Of a stretch of DNA of 45,384 nucleotides, positions 1-8,000 are shown one piece after another (positions within the stretch are counted from its first letter, which is position 1; the number at the start of each line of letters is the position of its first letter). The position numbers and the translations under genes are program-made. Below the pieces are notes generated by a model. The model made no database searches, was not told where the DNA came from, and worked only from the letters and a program-made list of their open reading frames with translations. This DNA comes from Paraburkholderia sp. (GTDB taxonomy: Bacteria; Pseudomonadota; Gammaproteobacteria; Burkholderiales; Burkholderiaceae), in contig NZ_JAMFSB010000180.1 of NCBI RefSeq assembly GCF_026225065.1, positions 1 to 45,384 of the forward strand, given 5' to 3'.

Positions 1-47
1 CCAGCCCTTGTCCTTTCCGCGCTGCAGCACAGCCGTTACAATCGACC

Positions 48-65
48 ATCGAAAAGATATTCGAT
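48..65. promoter_or_regulatory. Inverted repeat upstream of SDR gene (possible operator)
   Basis: ATCGAA (48-53) and TTCGAT (60-65) are perfect reverse complements separated by 6 bp, 36 bp upstream of the SDR start codon. The position suits a repressor operator, for example a TetR-type regulator of fatty or branched-chain acid catabolism, but no regulator gene is visible nearby. The assignment is inference from symmetry alone. Confidence 0.3.
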
Positions 66-100
66 CGTGACGATTACTGAACTGAAGCAAAGGAGCAGAC

Positions 101-859
101 ATGGAGATTAGTGACAATGTATTCCTGATCACCGGCGGTGCGTCGGGCCTCGGCGCCGCCACCGCGCGCCTGTTCGCCGCAGAAGGCGGCAAGATCGTGG
201 TCGCCGACCTCAATCAGGATGCGGGCACGGCACTCGCGCAGGAACTGGGCGGCGTATTCGTGAAATGCGATGTCAGCCGCGAAGACGATGCTACGCAAGC
301 AGTCGATGCCGCGACGAAACTCGGCACGCTGCGTGGCCTGATCAATTGTGCAGGTGTCGCGCCTGCTATCAAGACCGTCGGCAAGGACGGGCCGCATCCG
401 CTCGACTCGTTCACGCGAACGATCTCGATCAACCTGATCGGCACTTTCAATATGATTCGCCTTGCCGCAGCGGCGATGGCGAAGAACGAACCGAATGCCA
501 ATGGCGAGCGCGGTGTGATCATCAATACGGCGTCGGTGGCAGCGTTCGACGGACAGATCGGCCAGGCCGCCTATGCGGCATCGAAGAGTGGTGTAGTGGG
601 GATGACGCTGCCAATCGCGCGCGATCTGTCGCGCAACGCGATCCGGGTGATGACGATCGCGCCGGGCATCTTCGAAACGCCGATGCTGCTCGGTATGCCG
701 CAGGAAGTGCAGGACGCGCTCGGAGCGATGGTGCCGTTCCCGCCGCGTCTCGGCAAGCCAGCGGAATACGCGATGCTGGCCAAGCAGATCTTCGATAACC
801 CGATGCTCAACGGCGAAGTGATCCGCCTCGACGGGGCGATCCGTATGCAGCCGAAGTAA
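101..859 (+). CDS. SDR-family 3-hydroxyacyl-CoA dehydrogenase-like protein
   Basis: A 252-residue classical short-chain dehydrogenase/reductase. Visible features are the cofactor glycine motif TGGASGLG (residues 11-18), an acidic residue after the second strand (D36, which favours NAD+), NCAG (82-85), N111, and the catalytic set S145, Y158, K162 (YAASK). The length, the start pattern and the AIRM-type C-terminus resemble the HSD17B10 / 3-hydroxy-2-methylbutyryl-CoA dehydrogenase group, which oxidises 3-hydroxyacyl-CoAs in isoleucine and fatty-acid breakdown. The ATG has a good ribosome binding site (AAAGGAG, 8 nt upstream). The gene stands alone, convergent with the SirB1-family gene. The SDR fold is certain; the exact substrate is inferred from overall resemblance. 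Confidence 0.85.
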   Translation: MEISDNVFLITGGASGLGAATARLFAAEGGKIVVADLNQDAGTALAQELGGVFVKCDVSREDDATQAVDAATKLGTLRGLINCAGVAPAIKTVGKDGPHPLDSFTRTISINLIGTFNMIRLAAAAMAKNEPNANGERGVIINTASVAAFDGQIGQAAYAASKSGVVGMTLPIARDLSRNAIRVMTIAPGIFETPMLLGMPQEVQDALGAMVPFPPRLGKPAEYAMLAKQIFDNPMLNGEVIRLDGAIRMQPK

Positions 860-922
860 CGCGACCTGCTCGCCGCCGCCCTATGCCGTGATGTACCGCG
901 GCGTACGGCGGCTCAGCGAACC

Positions 923-1774
923 TCAGTCCCGGTCGTTATGCTGCGTACGCTGGCGTAGCTCGTGCAACTGCGACTCGACGACCGTCGCATCGTCGGCATC
1001 GGGCCGGTCGCCCAGATAGCGCTCGAGATCTTCGAGCGCCGGGCGCAGATAGTCGAGCCGTGCATAAGCAAAGCCGCGGTCGCGCACCTCCTCGATGCTC
1101 TCAGGCAGCAGAATCACCAGACGTTGCTGCACGCCCAGCAGACGCTGCCAGCGTTCCGTCTGAAGATAGGTCGACTTCAGGTTGCGCAGCATCCTCGCAA
1201 TGATCTCGCGCCGGGTGGCCGGCTGCAGCAGCATGCGCAAAGCGCGGCTGACCGACTCGCCCGCCGACGCCACATACGGCTCGAGCATCTCGACCATCTC
1301 CGACTCGGAGAGCGAGTGCCCGGTGGTCGGGTCGAGCATCACGTCGCCGTCGGGCGTCGTCACGCGCAGCAGGAAATGACCGGGAAACGCCACGCCGCGC
1401 ACCGGAACACCGATCTGCTCGGCCATCTCCAGATACAGCACGGCAAGCGAAATCGGAATGCCGCGGCGCCGCTTGAGCACCACGTTCAGATGGCTGTTGT
1501 CGGGGTCGAGGAAATCGTTGAGGTTGTTGCCGAAGCCCAGCTCGCGGAAGAAAAAGCGATTCAGGATGCCGACCTTCTGCTTGATGTCGGCGTCCGCTGG
1601 CATGCGGCGCTGCAGGCGCACCACCAGTTCGTCGATCTCGGCGAGCGCGCCTTGCAGATCGAGATCGGGATAAGCATCCTGCGCAAGCGAGAGCGCTGCC
1701 TCGGTCAGGGGCAGACTGTCGTCTTCGGCGACCAGCGTGCTGAAATAGTCGAGAACTCGCGTCGTCGTGATCAC
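923..1774 (-). CDS. SirB1 family protein (transglutaminase-like plus TPR)
   Basis: A 283-residue protein of the SirB1 family: an N-terminal transglutaminase-like domain (motifs RRRGIPISLAVLYLEMA and FPGHFLLRV, followed by a conserved DPTTG) and a C-terminal tetratricopeptide-like helical part. I place the start at a GTG whose codon overlaps the murJ stop (GTGA), with AGAAGG 9 nt upstream. The frame is open further upstream, but that stretch is antisense-like murJ shadow and has no family resemblance. The overlap indicates translational coupling to murJ on one mRNA. The biochemical role of SirB1 proteins is not established; the family name comes from a Salmonella invasion regulator and should not be read as a function here. 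Confidence 0.85.
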   Translation of the reverse strand: MITTTRVLDYFSTLVAEDDSLPLTEAALSLAQDAYPDLDLQGALAEIDELVVRLQRRMPADADIKQKVGILNRFFFRELGFGNNLNDFLDPDNSHLNVVLKRRRGIPISLAVLYLEMAEQIGVPVRGVAFPGHFLLRVTTPDGDVMLDPTTGHSLSESEMVEMLEPYVASAGESVSRALRMLLQPATRREIIARMLRNLKSTYLQTERWQRLLGVQQRLVILLPESIEEVRDRGFAYARLDYLRPALEDLERYLGDRPDADDATVVESQLHELRQRTQHNDRD

Positions 1775-3321
1775 TTCACTCGCCTTCTGAAATACGCGTA
1801 TTTGAAGCCCATCAGCCAAAGCATACCGAAATATAGCGCAGCAAACAGAACGAGGCACGCAGCCAGCAACACGATTCGGGCAAGCGGCCTGGCGTGTAAG
1901 CCGATCCAGTCGAAGCTGATGGCGAACCAGTGCATGACGCCCGCAAGCACGAGGCACGCACCGATCATCTGCACGAAGAAAACCAGCCAGCCACCGGACG
2001 GCATATAGATGCCGCGCCGGCGCAAACCGATAAACAGCAGCAGCGCATTCACGCAAGCGCCAAGCCCAACACTAAGGGTCAAACCCGCATGGGCGAAGAT
2101 CGGAACAAAGACAAAATTGCTCAACTGCGTGACGATCAGCACGCCGATCCCGATCTTCACCGGCGTCTTGATGTCCTGCTTCGCGTAAAAGCCTGGTGCG
2201 AGGATCTTGATGAGGATCAGGCCTATCAGTCCGACACCGTATGCCGCCAACGCGCGGCCCACCATCACGACCGAGTGGGCGTCGAATTTACCGTAGTGAA
2301 ACAGCGTCGCGGTGAGCGGCTCGGCAAAGAAAAACAGCGCGATCGCACTCGGCGCCGCGAGCAGGAAGGTCACGCGCAGGCCCCAGTCGAGCAGCGACGA
2401 GTACTCGTGCGGGTCGGCGTCGACGTGCGCCTTTGAGAGGCTCGGCAGCAAGATCGTGCCGAGCGCAACGCCCAGCAGCGCGGTGGGGAATTCCATCAGC
2501 CGGTCGGCATAGTTGATCCACGACACCGCTCCGGGCCCGATGCGCGAAGCAATATTCGTGTTGATGATCAGACTGATCTGCGCCACCGACACCGCGAACA
2601 TCGCCGGCACCATCTTCGAGAGCACGCGCTTGACACCGCGATGCGCGAGCGAGCGAACCGGGTTCCAGCCAATCTTCGGCACCATGTCGATCTTCTTGAG
2701 ACCGGGCAGTTGCACCAGAAACTGCAGCACGCCGCCGACGATCACGGCCCACGCAAGCGCATAGACCGGCGTCTTCATATGCGGCGCGACAAACACGGCC
2801 GCGACGATGAACGCGACGTTCAGCAGCACCGGCGCGAAGGCTGGCAGCGAGAAGTTCTTGTAGGTATTCAGGACACCCGAGGCCAGCGACGTCAGCGAGA
2901 TGAACACGATGTACGGGAACATGATGCGCGTCATCGTGACGGCGAGCGGATACGCCTGACCGTCGTGCGCGAGGCCCGACGCGACCACGAACACCACCCC
3001 GGAGGCGCCCACCACGCCGATCACCGAGAGGATCGCCAGCGCCCAGGCGAGCACGGTAGACGTCGCGTCGACGAGTGCCTTGGTCGCTTCGTGCCCCTGC
3101 TGATTCTTGAACTCGGCAAGAATCGGCACGAACGCCTGCGAAAACGCACCCTCAGCGGAAATCCGGCGCAGCAGGTTGGGAATACGGAAGGCGACGTAGA
3201 ACGCGTCGGTAAATTGGCTGGCGCCGAACGCGCGGGCGATCAACGTTTCGCGGGCCAGACCGGTCACGCGTGACAGCAGCGTGAAGCCGCTGACCGTCAG
3301 CAGGGCTCGGAATAGATTCAT
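1771..3321 (-). CDS. murJ: Lipid II flippase MurJ
   Basis: A 516-residue integral inner-membrane protein of the MviN/MurJ (MOP) superfamily that moves lipid II across the cytoplasmic membrane during peptidoglycan synthesis. It starts MNLFRALLTVSG and continues with the family signature TLLSRVTGLARETLIARAFG and RIPNLLRRISAEGAFSQAFVP. About 14 hydrophobic segments are spread over the whole length, and the size matches the family. An upstream TTG at 3348 is in frame, but the MNLFRALL start fits homologues. There is no clear Shine-Dalgarno before the ATG; a TATAAT box lies only 9 nt upstream (see findings). The gene is divergent from rpsT and overlaps the SirB1 gene downstream. Confidence 0.96.
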   Translation of the reverse strand: MNLFRALLTVSGFTLLSRVTGLARETLIARAFGASQFTDAFYVAFRIPNLLRRISAEGAFSQAFVPILAEFKNQQGHEATKALVDATSTVLAWALAILSVIGVVGASGVVFVVASGLAHDGQAYPLAVTMTRIMFPYIVFISLTSLASGVLNTYKNFSLPAFAPVLLNVAFIVAAVFVAPHMKTPVYALAWAVIVGGVLQFLVQLPGLKKIDMVPKIGWNPVRSLAHRGVKRVLSKMVPAMFAVSVAQISLIINTNIASRIGPGAVSWINYADRLMEFPTALLGVALGTILLPSLSKAHVDADPHEYSSLLDWGLRVTFLLAAPSAIALFFFAEPLTATLFHYGKFDAHSVVMVGRALAAYGVGLIGLILIKILAPGFYAKQDIKTPVKIGIGVLIVTQLSNFVFVPIFAHAGLTLSVGLGACVNALLLFIGLRRRGIYMPSGGWLVFFVQMIGACLVLAGVMHWFAISFDWIGLHARPLARIVLLAACLVLFAALYFGMLWLMGFKYAYFRRRVK

Positions 3322-3330
3322 GGGGCGCTT

Positions 3331-3336
3331 ATTATA
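3331..3336 (-). promoter_or_regulatory. Possible murJ -10 box, very close to start codon
   Basis: On the minus strand TATAAT lies 9 nt before the murJ ATG, with no recognisable -35 at 17 bp. If used, transcription would begin within a few bases of the start codon and give a leaderless or nearly leaderless mRNA, consistent with the lack of a ribosome binding site. It could be a chance match. Confidence 0.35.
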
Positions 3337-3475
3337 CGGGTGCCGCAAGTGCGGACGATGAGCCTTGACGCGAATCGGACCGATTTACGCCGCAGACGTT
3401 CGATTTCACGCGAAGCGGGCCGAAAACTGGAAGGCGTCAGCAGGACCGCCCGAGCGCCGGATCACGCATTTCCGT

Positions 3476-3505
3476 TTGCCACGTGCCTGTTTTTGTTGCT
3501 ATAAT
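3476..3505 (+). promoter_or_regulatory. rpsT promoter (sigma-70)
   Basis: TTGCCA (3476-3481), an 18-bp spacer, then a perfect TATAAT (3500-3505) preceded by GC and followed by C. This is the strongest housekeeping-type promoter in the window and points at rpsT, about 218 bp downstream. Confidence 0.75.
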
Positions 3506-3511
3506 CGCCGG

Positions 3512-3723
3512 TTTCGACGCTCGCTCAATTTTCGAACAGCATTCAGATACCCTCTCTATGCCTGTTGGGACGAGCCAGATTTCGCGTAGTCGACTCGCAA
3601 ATGAGTCACAATTTCGACCATTTTTTGCGCTCTTGGGCAATCGCTTCCAAGGGTTCGAGCTAAAGCAGCGCCCGGCCACTTGAAGGTCAGGTACTGGAAA
3701 CAGGAACAGGATAAGGAACCGTC
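3512..3723 (+). promoter_or_regulatory. Long rpsT 5' leader
   Basis: Roughly 210 nt lie between the predicted transcription start and the S20 start codon. No convincing small gene is present; the open frame here begins before or inside the promoter. A short stem (CTTGG near 3632 with CCAAG near 3647) is visible. The length is notable because S20 synthesis is autoregulated in E. coli, but the sequence does not show a mechanism. Confidence 0.4.
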
Positions 3724-4002
3724 ATGGCTAACTCCGCACAAGCACGCAAGCGCGCCCGTCAGGCCGCGAAGGCAAACTCGCATAACTCGGCGCTGCGCTC
3801 GAAGTTCCGCACGGCAATCAAAGCTGTTCGCAAGGCGATCGACGCCGGCGACAAGGCTAAGGCCGCTGAGATCTTCCTGGCGTCGACGAAGACGATCGAC
3901 ATCATCGCCGACAAGCGAATCGTTCACAAGAACAAGGCAGCTCGCCATAAGAGCCGCCTCTCTGCAGCCATCAAGGGTCTGCAGGCGCCCGCAGCGCAGT
4001 AA
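3724..4002 (+). CDS. rpsT: 30S ribosomal protein S20
   Basis: A 92-residue, very basic protein ([13 protein letters not shown] start, many K/R/A) typical of bacterial S20, which binds 16S rRNA early in 30S assembly. The body is alpha-helical, with the conserved [15 protein letters not shown] and [14 protein letters not shown] segments. The ribosome binding site AAGGA sits 6 nt before the ATG. It is monocistronic, with its own promoter and terminator, between murJ and the DUF3579 gene. Confidence 0.99.
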   Translation: MANSAQARKRARQAAKANSHNSALRSKFRTAIKAVRKAIDAGDKAKAAEIFLASTKTIDIIADKRIVHKNKAARHKSRLSAAIKGLQAPAAQ

Positions 4003-4054
4003 ATCCGGTCGGCCCGCTTCGGTGGGCTACCTCCTGTTTCCGCTGCGTCATGAG

Positions 4055-4077
4055 AGCCCGCCTAGGCGGGCTTTTTT
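4055..4077 (+). terminator. rpsT intrinsic terminator
   Basis: AGCCCGCC (4055-4062) pairs with GGCGGGCT (4065-4072) and is followed by a T-run. About 30 nt earlier a second stem, GCCCGC-TTCG-GTGGGC (4012-4027), has a UUCG-type tetraloop. Together they form a strong stop signal after rpsT. Confidence 0.9.
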
Positions 4078-4152
4078 GTTTGGCTTTGGGCTTTGTTGCC
4101 TCCCGGCCCCTGCCTGCCCGGCCCCTCTACTTGGCGCTCCGGTTGCTGGCAC

Positions 4153-4176
4153 AAAAAAACCCGCCTTTGCGGGTTT
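4153..4176 (-). terminator. Intrinsic terminator of the DUF3579 gene
   Basis: On the minus strand AAACCCGC, loop AAAG, GCGGGTTT, then a run of seven T. It lies about 90 bp after the stop codon of the DUF3579 gene and faces the rpsT terminator. Confidence 0.88.
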
Positions 4177-4266
4177 GGTTTTCAACGCTTCCTTTCGCCT
4201 CGCTACCCGGGCCCGATCCTCGCCTAAGTTGTCCATCCGTCTTGGCCCACTCGGGCACCTACCGCT

Positions 4267-4608
4267 CTACTTCGCTTTCAACGCCTGTTGAATACCGTGT
4301 TCGGGCGGCAATTCGCAAGCCTCGGTGACCAGCAGGTCATTGTCCTTCGCGAAGTTCATGACGAAATCGAAGGCCATGGGTTCGATGTCGCGCAACCGCG
4401 AGTCGAGGATGACGCATTTCAGGTCGTCGATGATCGTAGGGCGGACGTACAGCGAATACTGCATGTAAGCATTCGGCCCCCTTTTCGTGCCCGGCCCGAA
4501 CATGGACATCACCCCGGCGAGCCGCTCCGACCAGTCACTCGGCCGAAACTTCTTTCCGTTCGACGTGATGCCTTGAATGAAATATTCGGTTGGAGCTTCT
4601 TCGGCCAT
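4267..4608 (-). CDS. DUF3579 domain-containing protein
   Basis: A 113-residue protein starting MAEEAPTEYFIQGITSNGKKF and containing RPSDWSERLAGVMSMFGPG, a pattern I recognise as DUF3579, a small protein family of betaproteobacteria often found next to argF. No membrane segment or signal peptide is visible, so it is probably cytoplasmic. Function is unknown. The open frame extends upstream to 4878, but the extra part is low in resemblance and interrupted by unlikely content; the chosen ATG has a weak AGG 11 nt upstream. A TATAAT box at 4835-4840 suggests a leader of about 220 nt. Divergent from argF. Confidence 0.85.
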   Translation of the reverse strand: MAEEAPTEYFIQGITSNGKKFRPSDWSERLAGVMSMFGPGTKRGPNAYMQYSLYVRPTIIDDLKCVILDSRLRDIEPMAFDFVMNFAKDNDLLVTEACELPPEHGIQQALKAK

Positions 4609-4834
4609 GTAGGAATACCTGAGTGACTGCCCAGCACAATGCCAGCGAATGTGGCTGCGGCTGCATGAACACGTCGTACACGACCCCGCGAACCATGTCG
4701 CTGGGCGCCGCAGTGCCGCCAGGGCCACCTCGGCAATCGTCATGACGGCGCACCGCGAGGAAAGCCTTCCGGGCGCGCGAGCCGTGTCCCGCAAGCATGT
4801 AGCCTGCTTGCTGGGCTTTTTGGGAAACCCCAGG

Positions 4835-4840
4835 ATTATA
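4835..4840 (-). promoter_or_regulatory. -10 box upstream of the DUF3579 gene
   Basis: The minus strand reads CGCTATAATCC, the same GCTATAATC core as the rpsT and murB promoters. The -35 is poor. Transcription from here would give a leader of about 220 nt. The 423-bp gap between the DUF3579 gene and argF otherwise holds the argF promoter and leader; I see no RNA gene in it. Confidence 0.45.
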
Positions 4841-4931
4841 GCGTAGCGGACCTTCTTCCGCACTGCACACAAGCACACGTCTTAAGACTCACAGGCCCGC
4901 TTAGGAATGACCGCCTGGCCTTCCGGCTAGC

Positions 4932-4960
4932 TCGTCAAATGCGCCAGAATCCTTTATGCT
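4932..4960 (+). promoter_or_regulatory. Candidate argF promoter
   Basis: TCGTCA (4932-4937), 17-bp spacer, TATGCT (4955-4960); four of six matches in each box. It would place the start of transcription near 4967 and leave a leader of about 65 nt that contains the hairpin at 4981-5022. Confidence 0.45.
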
Positions 4961-4980
4961 GCATAGAGTTACCACAAACG

Positions 4981-5022
4981 ACGGCGGCAGCGTCCGGCAA
5001 TTTCGCCGGGTGAGACCGCCGT
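4981..5022 (+). promoter_or_regulatory. Structured argF leader (nested stem-loop)
   Basis: ACGGCGG (4981-4987) pairs with CCGCCGT (5016-5022), and inside it CCGGC (4994-4998) pairs with GCCGG (5005-5009), separated by a symmetric 5x5 internal loop. The outer stem ends 9 nt before the argF ATG, and no Shine-Dalgarno follows it. The element may control access of ribosomes or act as a DNA operator; its role is not known. Confidence 0.55.
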
Positions 5023-5031
5023 ATTTGTTTC

Positions 5032-5961
5032 ATGACCGCCAAGAAAATTCGCCACTACCTGCAGTTCAAGGATTTCTCGCTGGAAGACTACGAGTACGTG
5101 CTTGAACGCGCCCGCATCCTGAAGAACAAGTTCAAGAACTACGAGACCTATCATCCGCTGCACGACCGCACGCTGGCGATGATCTTCGAGAAAAACTCAA
5201 CGCGCACGCGCCTCTCGTTCGAAGCGGGCATTTTCCAGCTAGGCGGCCATGCGGTGTTCATGAGCACGCGGGATACGCAGCTGGGCCGCGGCGAACCGAT
5301 CGAAGACGCTGCGCAGGTCATCTCGCGCATGGTCGACATCATCATGATCCGCACCTTCGGCCAGGACATCCTCAAGCGCTTTGCCGACAATTCGCGTGTG
5401 CCGGTCATCAATGGTCTGACCAACGAATATCACCCGTGCCAGGTGCTGGCTGACATCTTCACGTATTTCGAACATCGCGGGCCGATTCGCGGCAAGAAGG
5501 TCGCCTGGGTGGGTGACGCGAACAACATGCTGTACACCTGGATCGAGGCGGCGCAGATTCTCGGTTTCAAGCTGCGCCTGTCCACGCCGCCAGGCTACAA
5601 GCTCGACCGCGCCATGGTGGCGCCTGAGAGCGCACCGTTTGTCGAAGAGTTTGACGATCCTAACGAGGCCTGCGCCGGCGCCGATCTGGTCACCACCGAC
5701 GTCTGGACCAGCATGGGCTTCGAGGCGGAGAACGAAGCGCGCAAGGCTGCGTTTGCCGACTGGTGCGTGGACGCCGAGATGATGGCGCGCGCCAGTGCGG
5801 ATGCACTCTTCATGCACTGCCTGCCGGCCCATCGTGGTGAGGAAGTGAGCGCAGAGGTGATTGACGGACCGCAAAGCGTCGTGTGGGACGAAGCGGAAAA
5901 CCGTCTGCATGTCCAAAAGGCGCTGATGGAATTTTTGCTGCTCGGCAAGCTGAACCACTGA
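5032..5961 (+). CDS. argF: Ornithine carbamoyltransferase
   Basis: A 309-residue anabolic OTCase that joins carbamoyl phosphate and ornithine to citrulline in arginine synthesis. Visible motifs: carbamoyl-phosphate site STRTR (56-60), HPCQ (134-137), the ornithine loop SMG (227-229) and HCLP (262-265) with the catalytic cysteine. Length and motif spacing are normal for a cytoplasmic trimer subunit. The ATG is the only possible start in frame but lacks a Shine-Dalgarno; TTTGTTTC precedes it. It is divergent from the DUF3579 gene and convergent with murB, separated by a bidirectional terminator. Confidence 0.98.
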   Translation: MTAKKIRHYLQFKDFSLEDYEYVLERARILKNKFKNYETYHPLHDRTLAMIFEKNSTRTRLSFEAGIFQLGGHAVFMSTRDTQLGRGEPIEDAAQVISRMVDIIMIRTFGQDILKRFADNSRVPVINGLTNEYHPCQVLADIFTYFEHRGPIRGKKVAWVGDANNMLYTWIEAAQILGFKLRLSTPPGYKLDRAMVAPESAPFVEEFDDPNEACAGADLVTTDVWTSMGFEAENEARKAAFADWCVDAEMMARASADALFMHCLPAHRGEEVSAEVIDGPQSVVWDEAENRLHVQKALMEFLLLGKLNH

Positions 5962-6083
5962 TCGGCGTCTGCGCGAAGCGGAGCTCGACGGGGCCCGATA
6001 CGAACCGGGCATCCACGTACGCGCCGCGCCTCTGTACGTCGGCAGAGCAATTGAGCGCTCCAGACCTCGCGCTACCCGCCAGC

Positions 6084-6118
6084 AAAAAGGCGCCTGGATC
6101 ACTCCCGGCGCCTTTTTT
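6084..6118. terminator. Bidirectional terminator between argF and murB
   Basis: AAAAAGGCGCC (6084-6094) and GGCGCCTTTTT (6107-6117) form a GC stem flanked by A-tract and T-tract, so the structure is U-tailed when read from either strand. It serves convergent argF and murB. Confidence 0.88.
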
Positions 6119-6157
6119 ATCGCGCTTGCCGAACCCGAAGCACCACCCCGCCGCACA

Positions 6158-7207
6158 CTACAAACAAACCGGCTCCGCCTCGAGCTCCACCCCAAACCGC
6201 TCACGGACATCCCGTTGAATTGCCTGCGCCAGCGCAAGCACCTCTGCGCCGCTTGCCCCGCCCCGATTCACCAGCACGAGCGCCTGACGCTCATGTACGG
6301 CTGCGGCGCCCATCGCGCGCCCTTTCCAGCCGCATTGGTCGATCAGCCAGCCGGCCGCAAGCTTCACCGCGCCATCCGCCTGCCGGTACGACACCACCGC
6401 CGGCTCGCGGCGCTGCAACGCCTCGAACTGCGCCGCGTCGATCACGGGATTTTTGAAGAAGCTGCCGGCATTGCCGAGTTGCGACGGGTCGGGCAGTTTC
6501 GCGCGGCGCACGGCCACGACTGCGTCGAAAATCGCCTGTGCACTCGGCGATGTGTCACCATGACCCTCGGCAGCCAGTTCGCGGGCGATGTCCGCATAGC
6601 TCGCGCGTGGTATCCACGCTTTAGGCAAGCGGAAAGTGACCGAAGTAATCACAAAGCGATCACGCCCTTCGCGCTTGAAGAAACTGTCGCGGTAGCCGAA
6701 CCGGCATGCCGCCGCGTCGAGTTCGCGAACGTCGCCGGTCGCCAGTTCCACAGCGCGCAGCGATGCGAAGCGCTCGCACATTTCGAGTCCATAGGCGCCG
6801 ATGTTCTGGATCGGCGCGGCCCCCACAGTGCCCGGAATCAGTGCGAGGTTTTCGAGGCCAGGCATCTCCTGTGCGAGCGTCCAGGCCACGAAGTCGTGCC
6901 AGTTTTCGCCGGCAGCCGCTTCGACGTACCACGCTTCATCGTCTTCACGCACGAGACGCCGACCGTGCAGCGCTACCAGCAGCACCAGGCCCTCGAAGTC
7001 GCCGGTCAGCACGACGTTACTGCCGCCGCCCAGCACCAGCCGGGGCAGGCCGGCCGTACGCGGGTCACGCACCGCCGCCAGCAATTGGTCCTCGCGCTGA
7101 ATGCTGCACGCGAACCGCGCGCGTACATCGAAGCCAAAGGTGTTGTGGGCCTTGAGCGGATACCCGGCAAGCAAAACAGTGGAGTCGGACTGGGACATCA
7201 GGGACAT
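6158..7207 (-). CDS. murB: UDP-N-acetylmuramate dehydrogenase MurB
   Basis: A flavoenzyme of about 349 residues that reduces UDP-GlcNAc-enolpyruvate with NADPH to UDP-MurNAc in peptidoglycan synthesis. The FAD domain shows [22 protein letters not shown] and the loop [17 protein letters not shown]; the C-terminal domain carries [10 protein letters not shown] with the catalytic serine, [10 protein letters not shown], and a late glutamate in LEAEPVCL. The length matches the type I family of E. coli. Starts at 7231 (GTG), 7207 (ATG) and 7198 (ATG) are all possible and none has a clear ribosome binding site; I chose the first ATG. Divergent from yajQ. Confidence 0.95.
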   Translation of the reverse strand: MSLMSQSDSTVLLAGYPLKAHNTFGFDVRARFACSIQREDQLLAAVRDPRTAGLPRLVLGGGSNVVLTGDFEGLVLLVALHGRRLVREDDEAWYVEAAAGENWHDFVAWTLAQEMPGLENLALIPGTVGAAPIQNIGAYGLEMCERFASLRAVELATGDVRELDAAACRFGYRDSFFKREGRDRFVITSVTFRLPKAWIPRASYADIARELAAEGHGDTSPSAQAIFDAVVAVRRAKLPDPSQLGNAGSFFKNPVIDAAQFEALQRREPAVVSYRQADGAVKLAAGWLIDQCGWKGRAMGAAAVHERQALVLVNRGGASGAEVLALAQAIQRDVRERFGVELEAEPVCL

Positions 7208-7302
7208 CGGAATGTGAGGGCCGTCTGCCACAAGCCAGGCAGTATTGCGCAGCGGCCTTGGGCAAAAGAGAAAGGCGTCGGTAAAATGACGTCAGGTTCG
7301 TG

Positions 7303-7308
7303 ATTATA
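7303..7308 (-). promoter_or_regulatory. -10 box upstream of murB
   Basis: The minus strand reads TCGCTATAATCAC, a perfect TATAAT in the GCTATAATC context, about 95 bp upstream of the murB ATG. No good -35 is visible. Confidence 0.5.
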
Positions 7309-7370
7309 GCGAGTGCATCGTGCGCAGCCGTCCGGCGGCGCCGTGCATCGCAGCACTATTGGAGAGAGCA

Positions 7371-7856
7371 ATGCCATCGTTTGACGTCGTGTGCGAAGCC
7401 AACATGATCGAAGTCAAGAACGCGATCGAGCAGTCCAACAAGGAAATTTCCACCCGCTTCGACTTCAAGGGGTCGGACGCGCGCGTCGAGCACAAGGAGC
7501 ACGAGTTGACGCTCTACGCCGACGACGACTTCAAGCTGAGCCAGGTCAAGGACGTCATGGTGTCGAAAATGGCCAAGCGCAATGTCGACGTGCGCTTCCT
7601 CGACTACGGCAAGATCGAGAAGATCGGCGGCGACAAGGTCAAGCAGGTCGTCACCGTGAAGAAAGGCGTGTCGGGCGATCTGGCGAAGAAGATTGTCAGG
7701 CTCGTGAAAGACAGCAAGATCAAGGTCCAGGCGAGCATTCAGGGCGACGCAGTGCGCGTGAACGGCACCAAGCGCGACGACCTGCAGAGCGTGATTGCAC
7801 TGCTGCGCAAGGATGTCACGGACACGCCGCTCGACTTCAACAACTTCCGCGATTAA
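7371..7856 (+). CDS. YajQ family nucleotide-binding protein
   Basis: A 161-residue YajQ/UPF0234 (DUF520) protein: [11 protein letters not shown] start, repeated ferredoxin-like halves, and the motifs [11 protein letters not shown] and [17 protein letters not shown]. Family members bind nucleotides, and some (Xanthomonas) are reported cyclic-di-GMP effectors acting with a LysR regulator; this is family knowledge and not visible here. The ATG is preceded by GGAGAG 5 nt upstream. The open frame extends 17 codons upstream but loses family resemblance. Monocistronic, convergent with plsY. Confidence 0.93.
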   Translation: MPSFDVVCEANMIEVKNAIEQSNKEISTRFDFKGSDARVEHKEHELTLYADDDFKLSQVKDVMVSKMAKRNVDVRFLDYGKIEKIGGDKVKQVVTVKKGVSGDLAKKIVRLVKDSKIKVQASIQGDAVRVNGTKRDDLQSVIALLRKDVTDTPLDFNNFRD

Positions 7857-8000
7857 GACCGCTCAGACTGCGCGGGAGCGGGGGTGACGCCGGTGGTGCG
7901 CACGCCGCGCATGCAGGTTGCGTGTCCCGCCTGATGTCCCCCTGGGTTTCCCGCTGCGCAACGCCTGCGAGGCCTCTGAGGCCTCCGCAGCGCCACCGCT

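Noticed and set aside
1775..2056. N-terminal extension of the SirB1 protein into murJ
   Set aside because: It overlaps murJ by 280 bp; the GTG overlapping the murJ stop with an AGAAGG site explains the start better.
4609..4878. N-terminal extension of the DUF3579 protein
   Set aside because: The extra 90 codons give a cysteine/arginine-rich sequence unlike the family; resemblance starts at MAEEAPTEYF.
4609..4931. A structured RNA gene (SRP RNA, 6S or tRNA) in the DUF3579-argF gap
   Set aside because: No tRNA cloverleaf, SRP GGAA/GCAG core or 6S bubble could be recognised on either strand.
7960..7992. GAGGCCTC direct repeat and surrounding stem as a yajQ/plsY terminator
   Set aside because: The pairing is imperfect and no T-run is present; the repeat is short enough to be chance in GC-rich DNA.
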